NCBI GenBank assembly: GCA_903823545.1
Contig: CAIJTL010001351.1
Coordinates: forward strand, 1-6,601
DNA from: an uncultured Planctomycetaceae bacterium
GTDB taxonomy: Bacteria > Planctomycetota > Planctomycetia > Planctomycetales > Planctomycetaceae
Reading direction: 5' to 3'
Length of the DNA: 6,601 nucleotides
This document shows positions 5,949 to 6,601 of this stretch, piece by piece. The notes under the pieces are model-generated. The model was not told where the DNA came from. It did no database searches and worked only from the letters and a program-made list of their open reading frames with translations. The translations under genes and the position numbers were made by a program. Positions within the stretch are counted from its first letter, which is position 1. Each line of letters opens with the position of its first letter.

Positions 5949-6601
5949 GTGTCTGAACTCACGCCGGCCTTGCTCTGGCTGATTCCTGGAGCACCGCTGA
6001 TCGCGAGCCTCTTCATCGCCTTGTTCGGCAAGGCGCTGCTGCGAGGACGAAGTCACATTCCGTGTGTTGCTGCGCTGGCGGTTTCAACCGCAGTCGCTGG
6101 GTTCCTGAATGTGATGTTCTTAGCGTCGCCGGAATCACTGAAACCAGATTCAACATTACTGACGATGAAGGAATTTGTCGCTCAGCATGATGACTCGAAA
6201 GCCATAACCGACGCGAATCACGGCGAAAGCCACGCTGCGGTAAAGCCACAGTTGGCCGCGCCGGGCTTCGAGTGGTCCATCACCGATAATCTCGCTGTTC
6301 GAGTTGATGTGCAAGTCGACGCTATGACTGCGCTGATGCTGCTCACGGTGACGTTCGTCAGCTTTTTGGTGTCGATTTATGCGAGCGGTTACATGCACGG
6401 AGACCCGGGATATCCTCGGTTTTTTGCTGCGTTTGCGTTGTTCGTGTTTTCGATGTGCATGTTGGTGTTGGCCAAGAACTACCTGACCCTGTTCATGTTT
6501 TGGGAGGCGGTTGGTCTTTGCAGTTATTTGCTCATCGGCTTTTGGTTTCAGCGACCGAGTGCGGCGGCGGCGGCTCGCAAGGCATTCGTCGTCAACCGAA
6601 T
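5949..6601 (+). CDS. nuoL: NADH-quinone oxidoreductase subunit L (NuoL), 5' part
   Basis: NuoL is the distal antiporter-like proton-pumping subunit of complex I. The gene runs off the right edge, with 217 complete codons visible of a protein that is usually over 600 residues. The start is GTG, reading SELTPALLWLIPGAPLIASL, a typical first helix. The N-terminal antiporter domain begins with VDAMTALMLLTV. The hallmark FWEAVGLCSYLLIGFWF at about 184-200 contains the conserved glutamate at 186, corresponding to E. coli Glu144. AARKAFVVNR at the edge is also characteristic. Between the first helices, residues about 59-108 form a charged, His-containing hydrophilic loop, which places the conserved glutamate some 40 residues later than in E. 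coli. A run of four in-frame GCG codons (6561-6572) encodes an Ala stretch in a loop. It follows nuoK by 24 bp with a good ribosome site. The truncation is caused by the window edge, not by mutation. Confidence 0.95.
   Translation, partial: MSELTPALLWLIPGAPLIASLFIALFGKALLRGRSHIPCVAALAVSTAVAGFLNVMFLASPESLKPDSTLLTMKEFVAQHDDSKAITDANHGESHAAVKPQLAAPGFEWSITDNLAVRVDVQVDAMTALMLLTVTFVSFLVSIYASGYMHGDPGYPRFFAAFALFVFSMCMLVLAKNYLTLFMFWEAVGLCSYLLIGFWFQRPSAAAAARKAFVVNR

Noticed and set aside
6561..6575. GCG trinucleotide repeat in nuoL
   Set aside because: Four in-frame GCG codons encoding Ala in a loop that is Ala-rich in the family; too short to suggest an unstable repeat.

Overview
The window looks like chromosomal DNA of a planctomycete, or less likely a close relative in the PVC group. 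The main reason is a gene pair on the minus strand: a large secreted cytochrome c protein with the DUF1587/DUF1595/DUF1592/DUF1588/DUF1585 domain series, followed 34 bp later by a DUF1552 (HXXSHH) protein. This pair is characteristic of, and strongly multiplied in, Planctomycetes and some neighbouring phyla. Weak or absent Shine-Dalgarno sequences at several starts fit the same group. Species cannot be named from the sequence.

Layout. Positions 39-4008 (or 4077) hold the two-gene minus-strand unit, read right to left: cytochrome c/DUF1592 protein first, DUF1552 protein second. Positions 4009-4469 form a divergent intergenic region with no convincing gene but several perfect inverted repeats. 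From 4470 to the right edge run three plus-strand genes for membrane subunits of respiratory complex I: nuoJ (4470-5342), nuoK (5502-5924) and the 5' part of nuoL (5949 to beyond 6601). The nuoJ-nuoK junction is unusually long (159 bp) and contains a GC-rich palindrome resembling a repetitive extragenic palindrome.

How the genes work together. NuoJ, NuoK and NuoL belong to the proton-pumping membrane arm of NADH:quinone oxidoreductase. NuoK retains both conserved membrane glutamates, and the visible NuoL carries the start of the antiporter-like domain with its conserved glutamate. All three carry hydrophilic or membrane additions relative to E. coli: two extra N-terminal helices and a long loop in NuoJ, a Pro-rich tail in NuoK, and an enlarged first loop in NuoL. 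The minus-strand pair is probably exported, the cytochrome by Sec and the DUF1552 protein by a Tat-like signal, and the two probably act together outside the cytoplasmic membrane on an unknown substrate. No direct link between the two divergent units is evident.

No tRNA, rRNA, CRISPR array, transposase or phage gene was seen. The genes are recognised families; the least explained parts are the function of the secreted pair, the complex I extensions and the palindromes in the two intergenic regions.
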